Source of the DNA: G963691885 sp963691885
GTDB taxonomy: Bacteria; Pseudomonadota; Alphaproteobacteria; UBA8366; Aestuariispiraceae
DNA length: 64,000 nt
Direction of reading: 5' to 3'
Assembly (NCBI GenBank): GCA_963691885.1
Contig: OY829843.1
Coordinates: 1,860,001-1,924,000 of the forward strand
The notes under the pieces were generated by a model. That model did not search any database, was not told where the DNA came from, and worked only from the letters and a program-made list of their open reading frames with translations. Positions 8,327 through 17,816 of this stretch are shown one piece after another (within the stretch, counting starts at the first letter, position 1; the number at the start of each line of letters is the position of its first letter). The translations under genes and the position numbers were made by a program.

Positions 8327-9268
8327 ATGAGCAATCTCGTTCTTGTCGAACACGATAATTCAGAAATCAAACCAGCAACCCTTAATGCTGTTGCCGCTGC
8401 AACCGCGCTTGGCGGTGATGTTCACCTGCTCGTTGCCGGTTCCGGCTGCGGCGCAGTGGGTGAGGCCGCGGCCAAGGTTGCCGGTGTGTCCAAGGTCCTG
8501 GTGGCCGATGACGCCGCTCTTGAGCATCAGATGGCAGAGAACCTGGCGCCGCTGGTTGTCTCTGTTGCAGACGGGTATTCGCATGTCTGGGCCCCAGCCG
8601 ATACGTTTGGCAAAAACATCATGCCGCGTGTATCCGCACTGATGGATGTACAACAGATCTCGGAAATCACCGCGATTATCGATGCCGACACTTTCGAGCG
8701 CCCGATCTATGCCGGAAACGCCATTGCGACGGTAAAATCTGGGGACGCGACCAAGGTCATCACCGTGCGTCTGACAGCATTCGAAGCAACCGCAGCAGAA
8801 GGCGGTAGTGCCGCTGTCGAAGCTGTGGGTGGTGCCAGCGACGCCGGTATCTCCCGCTTTGTCGGGGCTGAGATGACGGAAAGCGAACGCCCTGAACTGA
8901 CCTCTGCCAAGATCGTTATTTCCGGTGGTCGCGGCATGCAGTCCGGTGAGAACTTCCCGATGCTGGAGAAAATCGCCGATAAATTAGGTGCAGCGGTTGG
9001 TGCATCCCGTGCCGCTGTTGATGCGGGTTATGTTCCCAATGATTATCAGGTTGGCCAGACCGGAAAGGTCGTTGCCCCTGATCTCTATGTTGCCGTGGGT
9101 ATTTCCGGTGCGATCCAGCATCTGGCCGGGATGAAAGACTCCAAGGTCATTGTTGCCATCAATAAGGACGAGGAAGCCCCGATCTTCCAGGTTGCCGATT
9201 ATGGTTTGGTTGCGGATCTCTTCTCAGCTGTACCGGAACTCGACGCAGAACTGGACAAAGGCGCCTGA
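8327..9268 (+). CDS. etfA: Electron transfer flavoprotein alpha subunit
   Basis: The protein has 313 residues, as expected for EtfA. The C-terminal FAD domain shows ISGGRGMQSGENF, VGASRAAVDAGY, QVGQTGKVVAPDLYVAVGISG and AIQHLAGM, all typical. It follows etfB by 69 bases on the same strand with a clear RBS (GAATAGGAGACAG). It forms the FAD-bearing half of the ETF heterodimer. Confidence 0.97.
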   Translation: MSNLVLVEHDNSEIKPATLNAVAAATALGGDVHLLVAGSGCGAVGEAAAKVAGVSKVLVADDAALEHQMAENLAPLVVSVADGYSHVWAPADTFGKNIMPRVSALMDVQQISEITAIIDADTFERPIYAGNAIATVKSGDATKVITVRLTAFEATAAEGGSAAVEAVGGASDAGISRFVGAEMTESERPELTSAKIVISGGRGMQSGENFPMLEKIADKLGAAVGASRAAVDAGYVPNDYQVGQTGKVVAPDLYVAVGISGAIQHLAGMKDSKVIVAINKDEEAPIFQVADYGLVADLFSAVPELDAELDKGA

Positions 9269-9281
9269 TTTGCGCAAGGCT

Positions 9282-9310
9282 GTATCGGACGGGATTAAAC
9301 CGTCCGATAC
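9282..9310 (+). terminator. Hairpin after etfA
   Basis: GTATCGGACGG (9282-9292) and CCGTCCGATAC (9300-9310) form a perfect 11-bp stem with the loop GATTAAA. There is no T-run, so it may be a 3' stabiliser, attenuator or factor-dependent end rather than a classical terminator. It separates etfBA from the following dehydrogenase gene. Confidence 0.5.
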
Positions 9311-9367
9311 TCCTGGTCCGCTGAGTTCCATTCTTATCTATCGGCGGTCGAAACGAAGGAAACCGGA

Positions 9368-10240
9368 ATGGCAGATAAGATCGGTGTCGTAGGTGCAGGC
9401 CAGATGGGTCATGGAATCGCGCAAGTCAGCGCGGTCGCTGGCCTTGACGTTGTGTTGGTTGATACCGAAAAGGACGCCCTTAATCAGGCGATTTACCAGA
9501 TTGGGGCCAATCTTGACCGCCAGGCAAGCAAGGGCCTCATCGATGCCTCCGATAAAGACACGATCCTGGGCCGTATAACAACGACGGACGACTACGCCGG
9601 GATAGGGGCCTCCACCTTTGTGATGGAAGCGGCGGTCGAAGACGAGGAACTCAAGCGTCGTGTCTTTTCCGAAATTGGAAAACATCTGAACGAAGACGCC
9701 TGGATCGGAACCTGCACATCGTCCATCTCGATTACCCGTTTGGCGACGGCGTCTGACCGCCCGGACCGGTTTATCGGTATGCATTTCATGAACCCGGTCC
9801 CGGCCATGAAGCTGGTCGAGGTGATCCGCGGGTTGCAGAGCTCCGAGGAAACCTTTCAGAAATGTCAGGCATTTGCAGAACTGCTCGGCAAGCAGGTGGC
9901 TATTTCTGAGGATTTTCCGGCCTTTATCGTGAACCGGATCCTGCTGCCAATGATCAATGAGGCGGTTTATACGCTTTATGAGGGTGTTGGATCGGTGACC
10001 GGCATCGACAGTTCGATGAAACTGGGTGCCAATCACCCGATTGGTCCTCTGGAACTGGCAGATTTTATCGGACTGGATACCTGTCTAGCGATTATGCAGG
10101 TTCTGCATAACGACCTGTCAGACAGCAAATATCGTCCCTGTCCGCTGCTCGTAAAATATGTGGAAGCTGGTTGGCTGGGCCGTAAAACCGACCGCGGGTT
10201 CTATGACTATTCCGGTCCGACACCGGTCCCTACGCGCTGA
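9368..10240 (+). CDS. 3-hydroxybutyryl-CoA dehydrogenase
   Basis: The 290-residue product begins with a Rossmann fold, VVGAGQMGHGIAQVSAVAG, for NAD(P). It has CTSSISITRLA and RFIGMHFMNPVPAMKLVEVI around the catalytic serine and histidine, and the C-terminal domain has FPAFIVNRILLPMINEAVY and NHPIGPLELADFIGLD. These define the short bacterial HBDH (PaaH/Hbd) group that interconverts acetoacetyl-CoA and 3-hydroxybutyryl-CoA. Its place behind etfBA fits short-chain acyl-CoA metabolism. Confidence 0.95.
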   Translation: MADKIGVVGAGQMGHGIAQVSAVAGLDVVLVDTEKDALNQAIYQIGANLDRQASKGLIDASDKDTILGRITTTDDYAGIGASTFVMEAAVEDEELKRRVFSEIGKHLNEDAWIGTCTSSISITRLATASDRPDRFIGMHFMNPVPAMKLVEVIRGLQSSEETFQKCQAFAELLGKQVAISEDFPAFIVNRILLPMINEAVYTLYEGVGSVTGIDSSMKLGANHPIGPLELADFIGLDTCLAIMQVLHNDLSDSKYRPCPLLVKYVEAGWLGRKTDRGFYDYSGPTPVPTR

Positions 10241-10383
10241 TCCATTTGAAATAAAACGATTTTTTATCCTGTTCGCATTGGCGAGCACTTGACACCTATA
10301 CTCTGCGCAGGCTCACATACTAATATAAGCAATAACAGAGTCCCCTGGCCTGATCCCCGGTCAGGTTTTTCCAGTAGGTAGGA

Positions 10384-10872
10384 ATGCCACACGATTTTTC
10401 GAAAATGCGGGTTCTGATCGTGGACGACAACCGCTTCATGCGTAAAACACTCGATACGATTTTGAGTGCTTTGGGTATTTTGCAGGTGATCCAGGCCAAG
10501 AACGGCGAAGACGCGTTTGATACAATCAAGGAAGTGAAACCGGATCTGGTCTTTTCCGACTGGGACATGGATCCGGTTGATGGCATTAAACTTGTGGAAT
10601 GGATCCGCAAGAACAAAGAAAGTCCGGACCCCTATTTGCCGTTTATGATGCTGACGGCTTATGGCGAGAAGGAACGTGTCCTGAAGGCCCGGGACGCAGG
10701 CGTTACGGATTTTCTGAGCAAACCGGTGGTGCCGCGCGATCTTTATCTGCGCCTGGTGCAATTGGTCGATAAACCGAGACAATTCGTGCGGACCGATACC
10801 TATTTTGGCCCGGACAGAAGACGACGGGACGATCCGGACTATAAAGGTCCTGAAAGGCGAGATCAGACATGA
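10384..10872 (+). CDS. Single-domain response regulator (CheY-like) with basic tail
   Basis: The 162-residue protein has a receiver domain at 8-128: VLIVDDN at the acidic pocket, Asp59 in VFSDWDMDP as phospho-acceptor, Thr91 in MLTAYGE and Lys113 in FLSKPV. A tail of about 30 residues, rich in Arg and Asp (FGPDRRRRDD), replaces an output domain. Its stop overlaps the ATG of the Hpt gene (ATGA), so the two are translationally coupled. A TTGACA at 10289-10294 could be part of a promoter, but no good -10 is seen. Confidence 0.9.
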   Translation: MPHDFSKMRVLIVDDNRFMRKTLDTILSALGILQVIQAKNGEDAFDTIKEVKPDLVFSDWDMDPVDGIKLVEWIRKNKESPDPYLPFMMLTAYGEKERVLKARDAGVTDFLSKPVVPRDLYLRLVQLVDKPRQFVRTDTYFGPDRRRRDDPDYKGPERRDQT

Positions 10873-11378
10873 GCGATACGAGCGGAAAGCCTGGTTCCAA
10901 AGGTGTTATCGAAAAGCCGCCTAACAAACTGGCGCGCATCGTACCGAAAGAGGGCGGGAAGCTGCTCTCTGAGCTGATGCATGATGTGGATACGGCGGTG
11001 AAGAAGCTGGAAGGTGCGTATCAACAGCATCTGGAAGCCGATATGAATGAGCTCAGCACCCTCTTTAACGCTCTGAAAGAAGACAAGACCGAGGAGAATT
11101 CGCAAAAACTCTTTCGGTTGTCCCACAATATGAAAGGCCAGGCCGGGACCTTCGGGTTTCCCCTGATCACCGAGGTGGGGCAATCACTGTGTCATTATCT
11201 GACGAAATGCGAGGGTGCAAAGAAGTTGAAGACCGAGCTGGTTGAACTTCACGTTAACGCATTGCGGGTCATTTACCGGGAACAGATTACCGGTGGCGGT
11301 GACACGGTCAGCCAGCAGGTTGTTGCCGCGCTCCGCGAAACCGTGGGCAATGAACTGGACCGGTTGAGTAAAACCTAA
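10869..11378 (+). CDS. Hpt (histidine phosphotransfer) domain protein
   Basis: The 169-residue, mostly helical protein carries His86 in LSHNMKGQAGTFGFP, the phosphotransfer motif HxxKG. The N-terminal 60 residues are helical and coiled-coil-like. It overlaps the response regulator by 4 bases and is presumably its phosphorelay partner. No histidine kinase lies next to the pair. Its stop overlaps the convergent thioredoxin-like gene by a few bases. Confidence 0.85.
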   Translation: MSDTSGKPGSKGVIEKPPNKLARIVPKEGGKLLSELMHDVDTAVKKLEGAYQQHLEADMNELSTLFNALKEDKTEENSQKLFRLSHNMKGQAGTFGFPLITEVGQSLCHYLTKCEGAKKLKTELVELHVNALRVIYREQITGGGDTVSQQVVAALRETVGNELDRLSKT

Positions 11379-11989
11379 CTGGCGGCGCCGTCTTCTTTCA
11401 GCAGGCTGTTGAACAACGCCCGCGCCTCATCCGAATCCCATTCGGCGATCCCGGCCAGGGACCCGACGACATACCCCTTCTTGTCGATGGCGTAGCTGAC
11501 GGGAATGCCTCTGTTCCGAAACGCGCGTCCAAGCGTCATTTTCGGATCCAGCATCAGATGGAGATGCGGCAGTCCCAGTTTGTCGCGAAGGAACGGTTCA
11601 GCTTTCTTTGCGCCGCCCCGATCCTGGCTCATCGCCAGAACCTTGAAGTCCCCGTCCGGATAGCTGGCCTGTAATTTGTCGAGAGACGGCATTTCATGAA
11701 CACAGGGGGCACACCAGGTCGCCCAGAAATTCAACAGCAGCACCTCGCCCTCGAAATCTTTGAGTGTCATTTCTGTTCCGGATGCATCGGTGAAAGGCGT
11801 TGTGGGGGCCGGTACGCGTTCTTTAAGCAGGACAAAATTGCTCATGGCGCCACCGGTCGGTGGGTATCCATCATTTGGCGCTGCCAGGGCGGCGATCCCT
11901 GAAAGAGAGCTCAATCCCGTTCCAGCGACGGCGGCCGCGGTGTATTGGGTAAATTTTCGCCGCGAGAGATGGTTTTGCATAATACTCAT
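11375..11989 (-). CDS. TlpA-like thiol-disulfide oxidoreductase with Tat signal
   Basis: Starting at MSIMQNHL (11989), the N-terminus reads NHLSRRKFTQYTAAAVAG, a twin-arginine signal followed by a hydrophobic stretch ending near ALA, so export by Tat is predicted. The mature part is a TlpA/ResA-type thioredoxin with the active site NFWATWCAPCVHEMP and a cis-proline in RGIPVSYAID. About 204 residues. Family members reduce disulfides in the periplasm, for example during cytochrome c maturation. It is convergent with, and slightly overlaps, the Hpt gene. Confidence 0.9.
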   Translation of the reverse strand: MSIMQNHLSRRKFTQYTAAAVAGTGLSSLSGIAALAAPNDGYPPTGGAMSNFVLLKERVPAPTTPFTDASGTEMTLKDFEGEVLLLNFWATWCAPCVHEMPSLDKLQASYPDGDFKVLAMSQDRGGAKKAEPFLRDKLGLPHLHLMLDPKMTLGRAFRNRGIPVSYAIDKKGYVVGSLAGIAEWDSDEARALFNSLLKEDGAAS

Positions 11990-12194
11990 TTTCCCTGAGA
12001 CAGTTGCCCTTGCGCCCGGTTGACGCGTCCTTGGTGATATAGGATCTGGCGCCCGGCATTGCATATCACAAGGGGTTGAGGCGGTTCAAAGGGTCGCAGG
12101 GCGATGCCATAACAGAGAATTGGTCGGACGCTGTTTACAAATCTGGTCCAGCATGGTGTCTGCGCATTGGAATTTAAAGAAAAGGGTGTGGATC

Positions 12195-13595
12195 ATGTCG
12201 GATCAATCTGACGCCAGCGCAAATGCCATGTGGGGCGGTCGTTTTTCGGCCGGACCGGCGGAAATCATGGAACATATCAATGCCTCGATAGATTATGACC
12301 GGCGGTTTTTTGCGCAGGATATTCGGGGATCGCGGGCGCATGCGGCGATGCTGGGGGAACAGGGTATCATCAGCGCGGATGATGTGAAGGCGATTGATGA
12401 TGGCCTCGCCCAGATTCTGGTCGAGATTGAGGAAGGTCGCTTCACGTTTAAGCGGTCCCTTGAAGATATCCATATGAACGTGGAATCGCGCTTGCGCGAG
12501 ATCATTGGTGATCCCGCCGGGCGGTTGCATACGGGGCGCAGTCGCAACGATCAGGTGGCCCTGGATCTGCGTCTCTGGCTGCGCGATGCGATGGATGATC
12601 TGGACCGCAGAATGGCGCGTTTGCAGACAGCGCTGATCGATCAGGCGGAGGCAGGTGCCGACCATGTCATGCCGGGCTATACCCATCTTCAGACCGCCCA
12701 GCCCGTGACCTTCGGTCATCATATGCTGGCTTACACAGAGATGGTTGGTCGGGATCGTTCGCGTTTGGCGGATTGCCGTCGCCGGATGAATGAATGCCCG
12801 CTTGGTGCGGCGGCCCTTGCCGGTACATCCTTTCCGATTGACCGGATGGCGACAGCAAAGGCACTCGGCTTTGATCGGCCGAGCGCGAACTCGATGGATT
12901 CGGTGGCGTCGCGGGACCATGTGATTGAGTTTCTGAGCGTTGCCTCCATCCATTCCGTTCATTTATCTCGCCTGGCGGAAGAGATCGTTTTATGGGCCTG
13001 TGACCGGTTCCGTTTTGTGGAACTGTCAGATGCTTTCTCGACCGGGTCCTCGATCATGCCGCAGAAACGGAACCCCGATGCTGCTGAGCTTGTCCGGGCA
13101 AAGCCGGGCCGGATCATTGGTGCCCTGGTCAGTCTGATGACCATCATGAAGGGCCTGCCGATGACCTATGGCAAGGACATGCAGGAAGACAAGGAACCCC
13201 TGTTTGATGCGGTGGATAATCTGTGTCTGGCGGTCGACGCCATGGCCGGAATGGTTGCGGATCTGAAACCCCGGCCAGAAGTTATGCGTGACGCGCTGGA
13301 GGCTGGGTTCCCGACCGCAACCGACCTGGCGGACTGGCTCGTCCGGGTGCTGGGCATGCCATTCCGGGACGCCCATCACGTGACCGGTGCACTGGTCGCC
13401 CTGGCAGAGGAAAAAGAGATCGGGTTGGCAGAATTGTCACTGGAAGAGATGCAAAAGGTGGAAGCCTCGATCACAGAAGATATATATACTGTTCTGACTG
13501 TTGACGCGTCGGTGGCAAGTCGAACCAGTTTCGGCGGAACCGCACCGGAAACGGTTCGGGCTGCCGCAGCGGACGCCCGAAAACGGTTTCTTTGA
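12195..13595 (+). CDS. argH: Argininosuccinate lyase
   Basis: The start is taken at MSDQSDASANAMWGGRFS (12195), giving 466 residues, the normal length. The fumarase/lyase signature TGSSIMPQKRNPD is present, as are HTGRSRNDQVA and the catalytic region GYTHLQTAQPV. It cleaves argininosuccinate to arginine and fumarate, the last step of arginine synthesis. It is followed by a tiny lipoprotein gene and lysA, a conserved order in proteobacteria. Confidence 0.98.
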   Translation: MSDQSDASANAMWGGRFSAGPAEIMEHINASIDYDRRFFAQDIRGSRAHAAMLGEQGIISADDVKAIDDGLAQILVEIEEGRFTFKRSLEDIHMNVESRLREIIGDPAGRLHTGRSRNDQVALDLRLWLRDAMDDLDRRMARLQTALIDQAEAGADHVMPGYTHLQTAQPVTFGHHMLAYTEMVGRDRSRLADCRRRMNECPLGAAALAGTSFPIDRMATAKALGFDRPSANSMDSVASRDHVIEFLSVASIHSVHLSRLAEEIVLWACDRFRFVELSDAFSTGSSIMPQKRNPDAAELVRAKPGRIIGALVSLMTIMKGLPMTYGKDMQEDKEPLFDAVDNLCLAVDAMAGMVADLKPRPEVMRDALEAGFPTATDLADWLVRVLGMPFRDAHHVTGALVALAEEKEIGLAELSLEEMQKVEASITEDIYTVLTVDASVASRTSFGGTAPETVRAAAADARKRFL

Positions 13596-13623
13596 CGCGG
13601 ATTGTTGAGAAGAGGGATTGGAG

Positions 13624-13776
13624 ATGCAGGCCATCAGAGGACGAAAACAGCATATGCTGACCCTTGCGGTTGCAGCACTTGCGATCGCGTTTCTGGTTGG
13701 ATGCGGCAAGAAAAATGATCCCAAACCGCCGGACCCGGCCTCCACTTTCCCGAAAACCTATCCGACCAGCCCCTAG
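13624..13776 (+). CDS. Small lipoprotein (LptM/YifL-like)
   Basis: This short frame of 50 residues begins MQAIRGRKQHMLTLAVAALA. It has a signal peptide with lipobox FLVGCGKK, so Cys30 would be lipidated, and a short proline-rich mature part ending TYPTSP. Tiny lipoproteins of this kind lie between argH and lysA in many proteobacteria and are annotated LPS translocon maturation chaperone LptM/YifL. Position and pattern support the call; sequence similarity outside the lipobox is weak. Confidence 0.75.
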   Translation: MQAIRGRKQHMLTLAVAALAIAFLVGCGKKNDPKPPDPASTFPKTYPTSP

Positions 13777-13844
13777 GGCATCGGACCCGAAACAGAAAAT
13801 CAGAAGACCTATTGGCGCAAACTGGCGCTGGAGATTTTAACGCC

Positions 13845-15128
13845 ATGGATCATTTCAATTATCAGAACGGCAGTTTGCATGCTGAAGATGTTCCACTCAG
13901 CCGGATTGCGGCAGAGGTCGGGACACCGGTTTATGTCTATTCCACCGCGACACTGGAGCGTCATTATCGTGTGTTTGCAGAGGCGTTTTCAGATGTAAAG
14001 GCGCATATCTATTATGCGGTGAAAGCAAATTCGAACCTGGCCGTATTGCGGACCCTGGGGGCGATGGGTGCGGGTGCCGATGTTGTCTCGGAAGGGGAGT
14101 TGCGACGTGCCCTTGCCGCCGGGATTCCGGCCAGCAAGATCGTTTTCTCCGGCGTCGGAAAATCCCGTGAAGAATTGGTTTTCGCGCTGGAAACCAACAT
14201 CCATGAAATCAATGTCGAATCTGAAAACGAGTTAAAATTGCTAAGTGAGGTGGCGGTTGAAATGGGCAAAACGGCGGATATTGCCATTCGTCTTAACCCT
14301 GATGTTGATGCCAAGACCCATGCCAAGATTTCGACCGGCAAGAAAGAAAACAAGTTCGGGATCGATATCGAACGCGCGCTGGAAATCTTTCAGATGGCCC
14401 GTGCCCTGCCGGGCCTGAATCCCATTACCGTTGCCTGTCACATTGGCTCTCAGCTCACCGAACTCACGCCATATCGGGCGGCGTTCGAGAAGCTGGCCGA
14501 AACTGTGACCATGCTGCGGGATGAAGGCTTCAATATCCGCCGCGTCGATTGCGGAGGCGGTCTGGGGGTTCCTTATTATGAGGATGAGACGCCATCCCCT
14601 TCCGCCTATGCAGAGGTTGTGAAGGAGATCCTGCGGCCTCTGGATGTGGAATTGATGTTCGAGCCCGGACGGTTGATCTGTGCCAATGCCGGGGTTTTGT
14701 TAGCAAAAACGCTGTTCGTGAAGAGGGGCGATGCGCGACGTTTTGTCATCCTGGATGCGGCGATGAACGATCTAATCCGACCGGCTATGTATGAAGGCTT
14801 TCACGGGCTGAAAACCGTGATTGAGCGCGGCCCTGACGCTGAATTGAGCCCGGCTGATATTGTCGGGCCTGTCTGTGAAACCGGGGACACATTTGCGCGA
14901 GATCGCATGTTACCGGAGATTTCGGATGGAGAACTGGTAGCATTCACTTCGGCGGGCGCGTATGGTGCGGTTATGGCATCGACATATAATAGCCGTCTTT
15001 TGGTGCCAGAAGTACTTGTGCGCGGCAGCGAGTACGCGGTGATACGTCCAAGACAGTCCTTCGAAGAACTGTTGGCGGCCGATCGAATGGCAGAATGGCA
15101 GAAGGACCCTGAAGCGTCGGCTGCCTGA
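13845..15128 (+). CDS. lysA: Diaminopimelate decarboxylase
   Basis: ATG at 13845 (MDHFNYQNGSLH) with GGAG about 10 bases upstream gives 427 residues. The alanine-racemase-like PLP barrel is clear: YYAVKANSNLAVL holds the PLP lysine, then ACHIGSQ, GGGLGVPY, EPGRLI and the catalytic CETGD. It decarboxylates meso-diaminopimelate to lysine. The frame can be extended upstream to a TTG at 13812, but that start has no RBS. Confidence 0.97.
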   Translation: MDHFNYQNGSLHAEDVPLSRIAAEVGTPVYVYSTATLERHYRVFAEAFSDVKAHIYYAVKANSNLAVLRTLGAMGAGADVVSEGELRRALAAGIPASKIVFSGVGKSREELVFALETNIHEINVESENELKLLSEVAVEMGKTADIAIRLNPDVDAKTHAKISTGKKENKFGIDIERALEIFQMARALPGLNPITVACHIGSQLTELTPYRAAFEKLAETVTMLRDEGFNIRRVDCGGGLGVPYYEDETPSPSAYAEVVKEILRPLDVELMFEPGRLICANAGVLLAKTLFVKRGDARRFVILDAAMNDLIRPAMYEGFHGLKTVIERGPDAELSPADIVGPVCETGDTFARDRMLPEISDGELVAFTSAGAYGAVMASTYNSRLLVPEVLVRGSEYAVIRPRQSFEELLAADRMAEWQKDPEASAA

Positions 15129-15166
15129 CAAAGTGAATGCCCGGTTTGAGACATCTGGAGGGCTGA

Positions 15167-17815
15167 GTGACAGAGGTTAAGAAGGCCAAAAGCAATACCA
15201 GCGCGACCGCGCAACAGAGCGCTTCGCCCCCGCATGCGGCTTTGCCACTGTTCAGGGCTGGCCTGATCCTCTGGACGGAACGGCTTCTTTCGGTTTTCTG
15301 GCCCTTTCTGAGCGCACTTGCGGCGGGCTTGGCTCTCGCCTTGACGGGTCTGTTACCTGAACTTCCCGGTTACGCGCATGCGGTCGTGTTGGCCGTTATT
15401 GCGGTGGCGCTGGTCGCGCTCTTCTGGGGCGGTGTTAAGCGGTTTTCTGCACCCAGTAGTGCCGTAATCCTGCATCACCTGGAACGGGCAAACAGGCTGG
15501 AACACCGACCGCTGCAGACTTTGGAGGATCGGGTTGCTGGCGACGGTAATGATCCGGCAATGCAGGCACTATGGGCCTTGCATCAAAAACGCGCGGCGGA
15601 AAAGGCGAAAGGGCTGGCGGGAGGTGAGCCGAATGCCCGCCTTTCGAAACGCGATCCCTTTGCCCTGAGGGCGATTGCCGCCACGGTTCTTGTCATGGCG
15701 TTCCTGGCGGCCGGCAATGATGCGTTGCATCGTTTGCGGGCGGCCGTTATTCCCGACTTTACAGGCACGGCAGAGGCTGTCGCGCGGGTTAGCGTGGATG
15801 CCTGGATTACCCCGCCCGATTACACCCGTGTCGCACCCCTGTTCTTGACCGGTGTTCCGGGGCAAACAGTCGCCAGCGCTGAAGAGGATGGTCTGCAGCA
15901 ATCTGATAAAACCAACCAGGGCCCAATGCAGGTGGCCGTGCCCGCAGGCTCTACGTTGATCATCCAGGTTTCCGGAACCGGCATAGCTGTCCCAGCGCTG
16001 ACCGGGCTGGCGGCGGATAATCCGCCGAAAGTGGAACCTCTTGGTCCAGAAAGCCACCGTATTGTTGCTGAACTGAAGGCCGATGCCGATCTGGCGGTGA
16101 TTTTGTCAGAGCACAGGTTGGAAGAGTGGCAGGTAACCGTTCAACCTGACCTGCCGCCGGTTGCCACATTGGCTCAGCGTCAGTTGGGGACAACCCTCAG
16201 AGGGTCGGTTGAGCTTGAGTACAATGCTGATGATGATTACGGGGTCGAAGAGGCGCGCATCCTGATCCGCCGAACAGAAACCCCTGCAGAGCCAGATGAT
16301 CCGGTTCTGGAGATTGAGTTTCCGCCAAGCTTTCAGGCAGATCATAACGGTATCGCGGGAAGCCACTTTCTGAACGAGGTTGAGCATATCTGGGCAGGGG
16401 AAACCGTTTGGGCGGAACTGGTTGCTTATGATGCCCTGGGTCAGGAAGGGCGCAGTGAGAGCCTTGAAATGGTTCTGCCTGCCCGTGACTTCACCCATCC
16501 TGTCGCGATTGCCATTGTCGAACAGCGCAAACGTCTCGCCCTGGAAGGCCGGTTGTCACAGCGGATTGTCGCAAGTGCCCTGCGTGCCCTTGCCTGGGAC
16601 AAAGACGCCTATGATGGGGATGTCGCTGTGTTCCTTGGCCTGAATTTGAGTTCACGGCGTCTTTCCACCGGTGCGGATCAGGCCGTGCGGGATGAAATGA
16701 TTGAGCTTCTCTGGGAACTGGCGCTGCGTCTGGAAGACGGAAATCTGTCTCTCGCTGAACGCCGGTTGAGAGAGGCAGAGCGCGCCCTGCAGGAAGCCAT
16801 CGCACGCGACGCAGATCAACAGGAACTCGATCGCCTGATGCAGGAACTGCAGGACGCGATGAATGACTATATGCAGTCGATGATCCAGGACGCGATGGAG
16901 CGGATGGAACGCGGTGATATGGAAGCGGCCCCCATGTCTGAACAGTCCCGCATGGTGGCCCAACAGGACATCAACGAGATCATGGATAAGATCCGTGAGA
17001 TGCTGCAAAACGGGATGAAGGATGCCGCCCGCCGGATGCTGGAGCAGCTGCAGCGGATGATGGAAAACATGCAGGCCGGTATTCAGAATCGCCCCAGCCC
17101 CGAGGGTATGGAAGCGATGGAAATGATGAACGGCATGCAAGAGTTGATGGAAGGCCAGCGGGAATTGCTGGACCGGACCTATCAAAACAGCCAGCAGCGC
17201 GGCCAACAGGGGCAGCAGGGCACGCCCGGGCAACGCGGCCAACAGGGTCAGCAGCAGGGCAACCAGGGCCAGGGTAACCAGGGACAGGGCCAACAGGGAC
17301 AGGGTCAACAGGGCAACAGTCCGCTCTCGGCCGATGCCGCCCTTCAGGAAGCCTTGCGTCGACAGCTGGGTGACATCATGCAGCGCTATGGCGAAATGAT
17401 GGGCGAAGTGCCCAATGCTATGGGCCAGGCAGAAGGGGAAATGCGGTCTTCTACCGGGGCGTTGCGCGAGGGTCAGGCAGGCCAGGCTGTCGGTCCGCAG
17501 GGCCGTGCGCTCGATCAGTTGCAGGAAGCGTCCAGACAGGCACAGCAGCAGATGATGGAGCGCTTTGGCAATCAGATGGGGCAGGGTCAGCAAGCCAGTG
17601 GTCAGGGGGAAAACGGGCAGGATATGGACCCGTTCGGTCGCGCACCCAATGAATCTGCACCGGGTCAGGCGCAGGGCGATGTCGCCATTCCTGAGGTCAG
17701 CGATTTGCAGCGGGCCCGTGAAATCCGTGATGAATTGCGCCGCAGGGCCGGGCAACGGACCCGACCGGAACAGGAACTGGATTACATTGACCGGTTGCTG
17801 AAGCAGTTCGACTAA
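15167..17815 (+). CDS. TIGR02302/DUF4175 family membrane protein
   Basis: GTG start, 882 residues. About three hydrophobic segments lie within residues 30-190, then a large periplasmic beta-rich part (190-470), a long helical and coiled-coil section with many Met and Glu (500-660), a Gln/Gly low-complexity tract (about 668-715, repeats of QGQQG and NQGQ), and a helical tail ending DYIDRLLKQFD. This layout and the lysA neighbourhood match the alphaproteobacterial TIGR02302 family, whose function is not established. The next gene starts one base after its stop. Confidence 0.85.
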   Translation: MTEVKKAKSNTSATAQQSASPPHAALPLFRAGLILWTERLLSVFWPFLSALAAGLALALTGLLPELPGYAHAVVLAVIAVALVALFWGGVKRFSAPSSAVILHHLERANRLEHRPLQTLEDRVAGDGNDPAMQALWALHQKRAAEKAKGLAGGEPNARLSKRDPFALRAIAATVLVMAFLAAGNDALHRLRAAVIPDFTGTAEAVARVSVDAWITPPDYTRVAPLFLTGVPGQTVASAEEDGLQQSDKTNQGPMQVAVPAGSTLIIQVSGTGIAVPALTGLAADNPPKVEPLGPESHRIVAELKADADLAVILSEHRLEEWQVTVQPDLPPVATLAQRQLGTTLRGSVELEYNADDDYGVEEARILIRRTETPAEPDDPVLEIEFPPSFQADHNGIAGSHFLNEVEHIWAGETVWAELVAYDALGQEGRSESLEMVLPARDFTHPVAIAIVEQRKRLALEGRLSQRIVASALRALAWDKDAYDGDVAVFLGLNLSSRRLSTGADQAVRDEMIELLWELALRLEDGNLSLAERRLREAERALQEAIARDADQQELDRLMQELQDAMNDYMQSMIQDAMERMERGDMEAAPMSEQSRMVAQQDINEIMDKIREMLQNGMKDAARRMLEQLQRMMENMQAGIQNRPSPEGMEAMEMMNGMQELMEGQRELLDRTYQNSQQRGQQGQQGTPGQRGQQGQQQGNQGQGNQGQGQQGQGQQGNSPLSADAALQEALRRQLGDIMQRYGEMMGEVPNAMGQAEGEMRSSTGALREGQAGQAVGPQGRALDQLQEASRQAQQQMMERFGNQMGQGQQASGQGENGQDMDPFGRAPNESAPGQAQGDVAIPEVSDLQRAREIRDELRRRAGQRTRPEQELDYIDRLLKQFD

Positions 17816-17816
17816 G

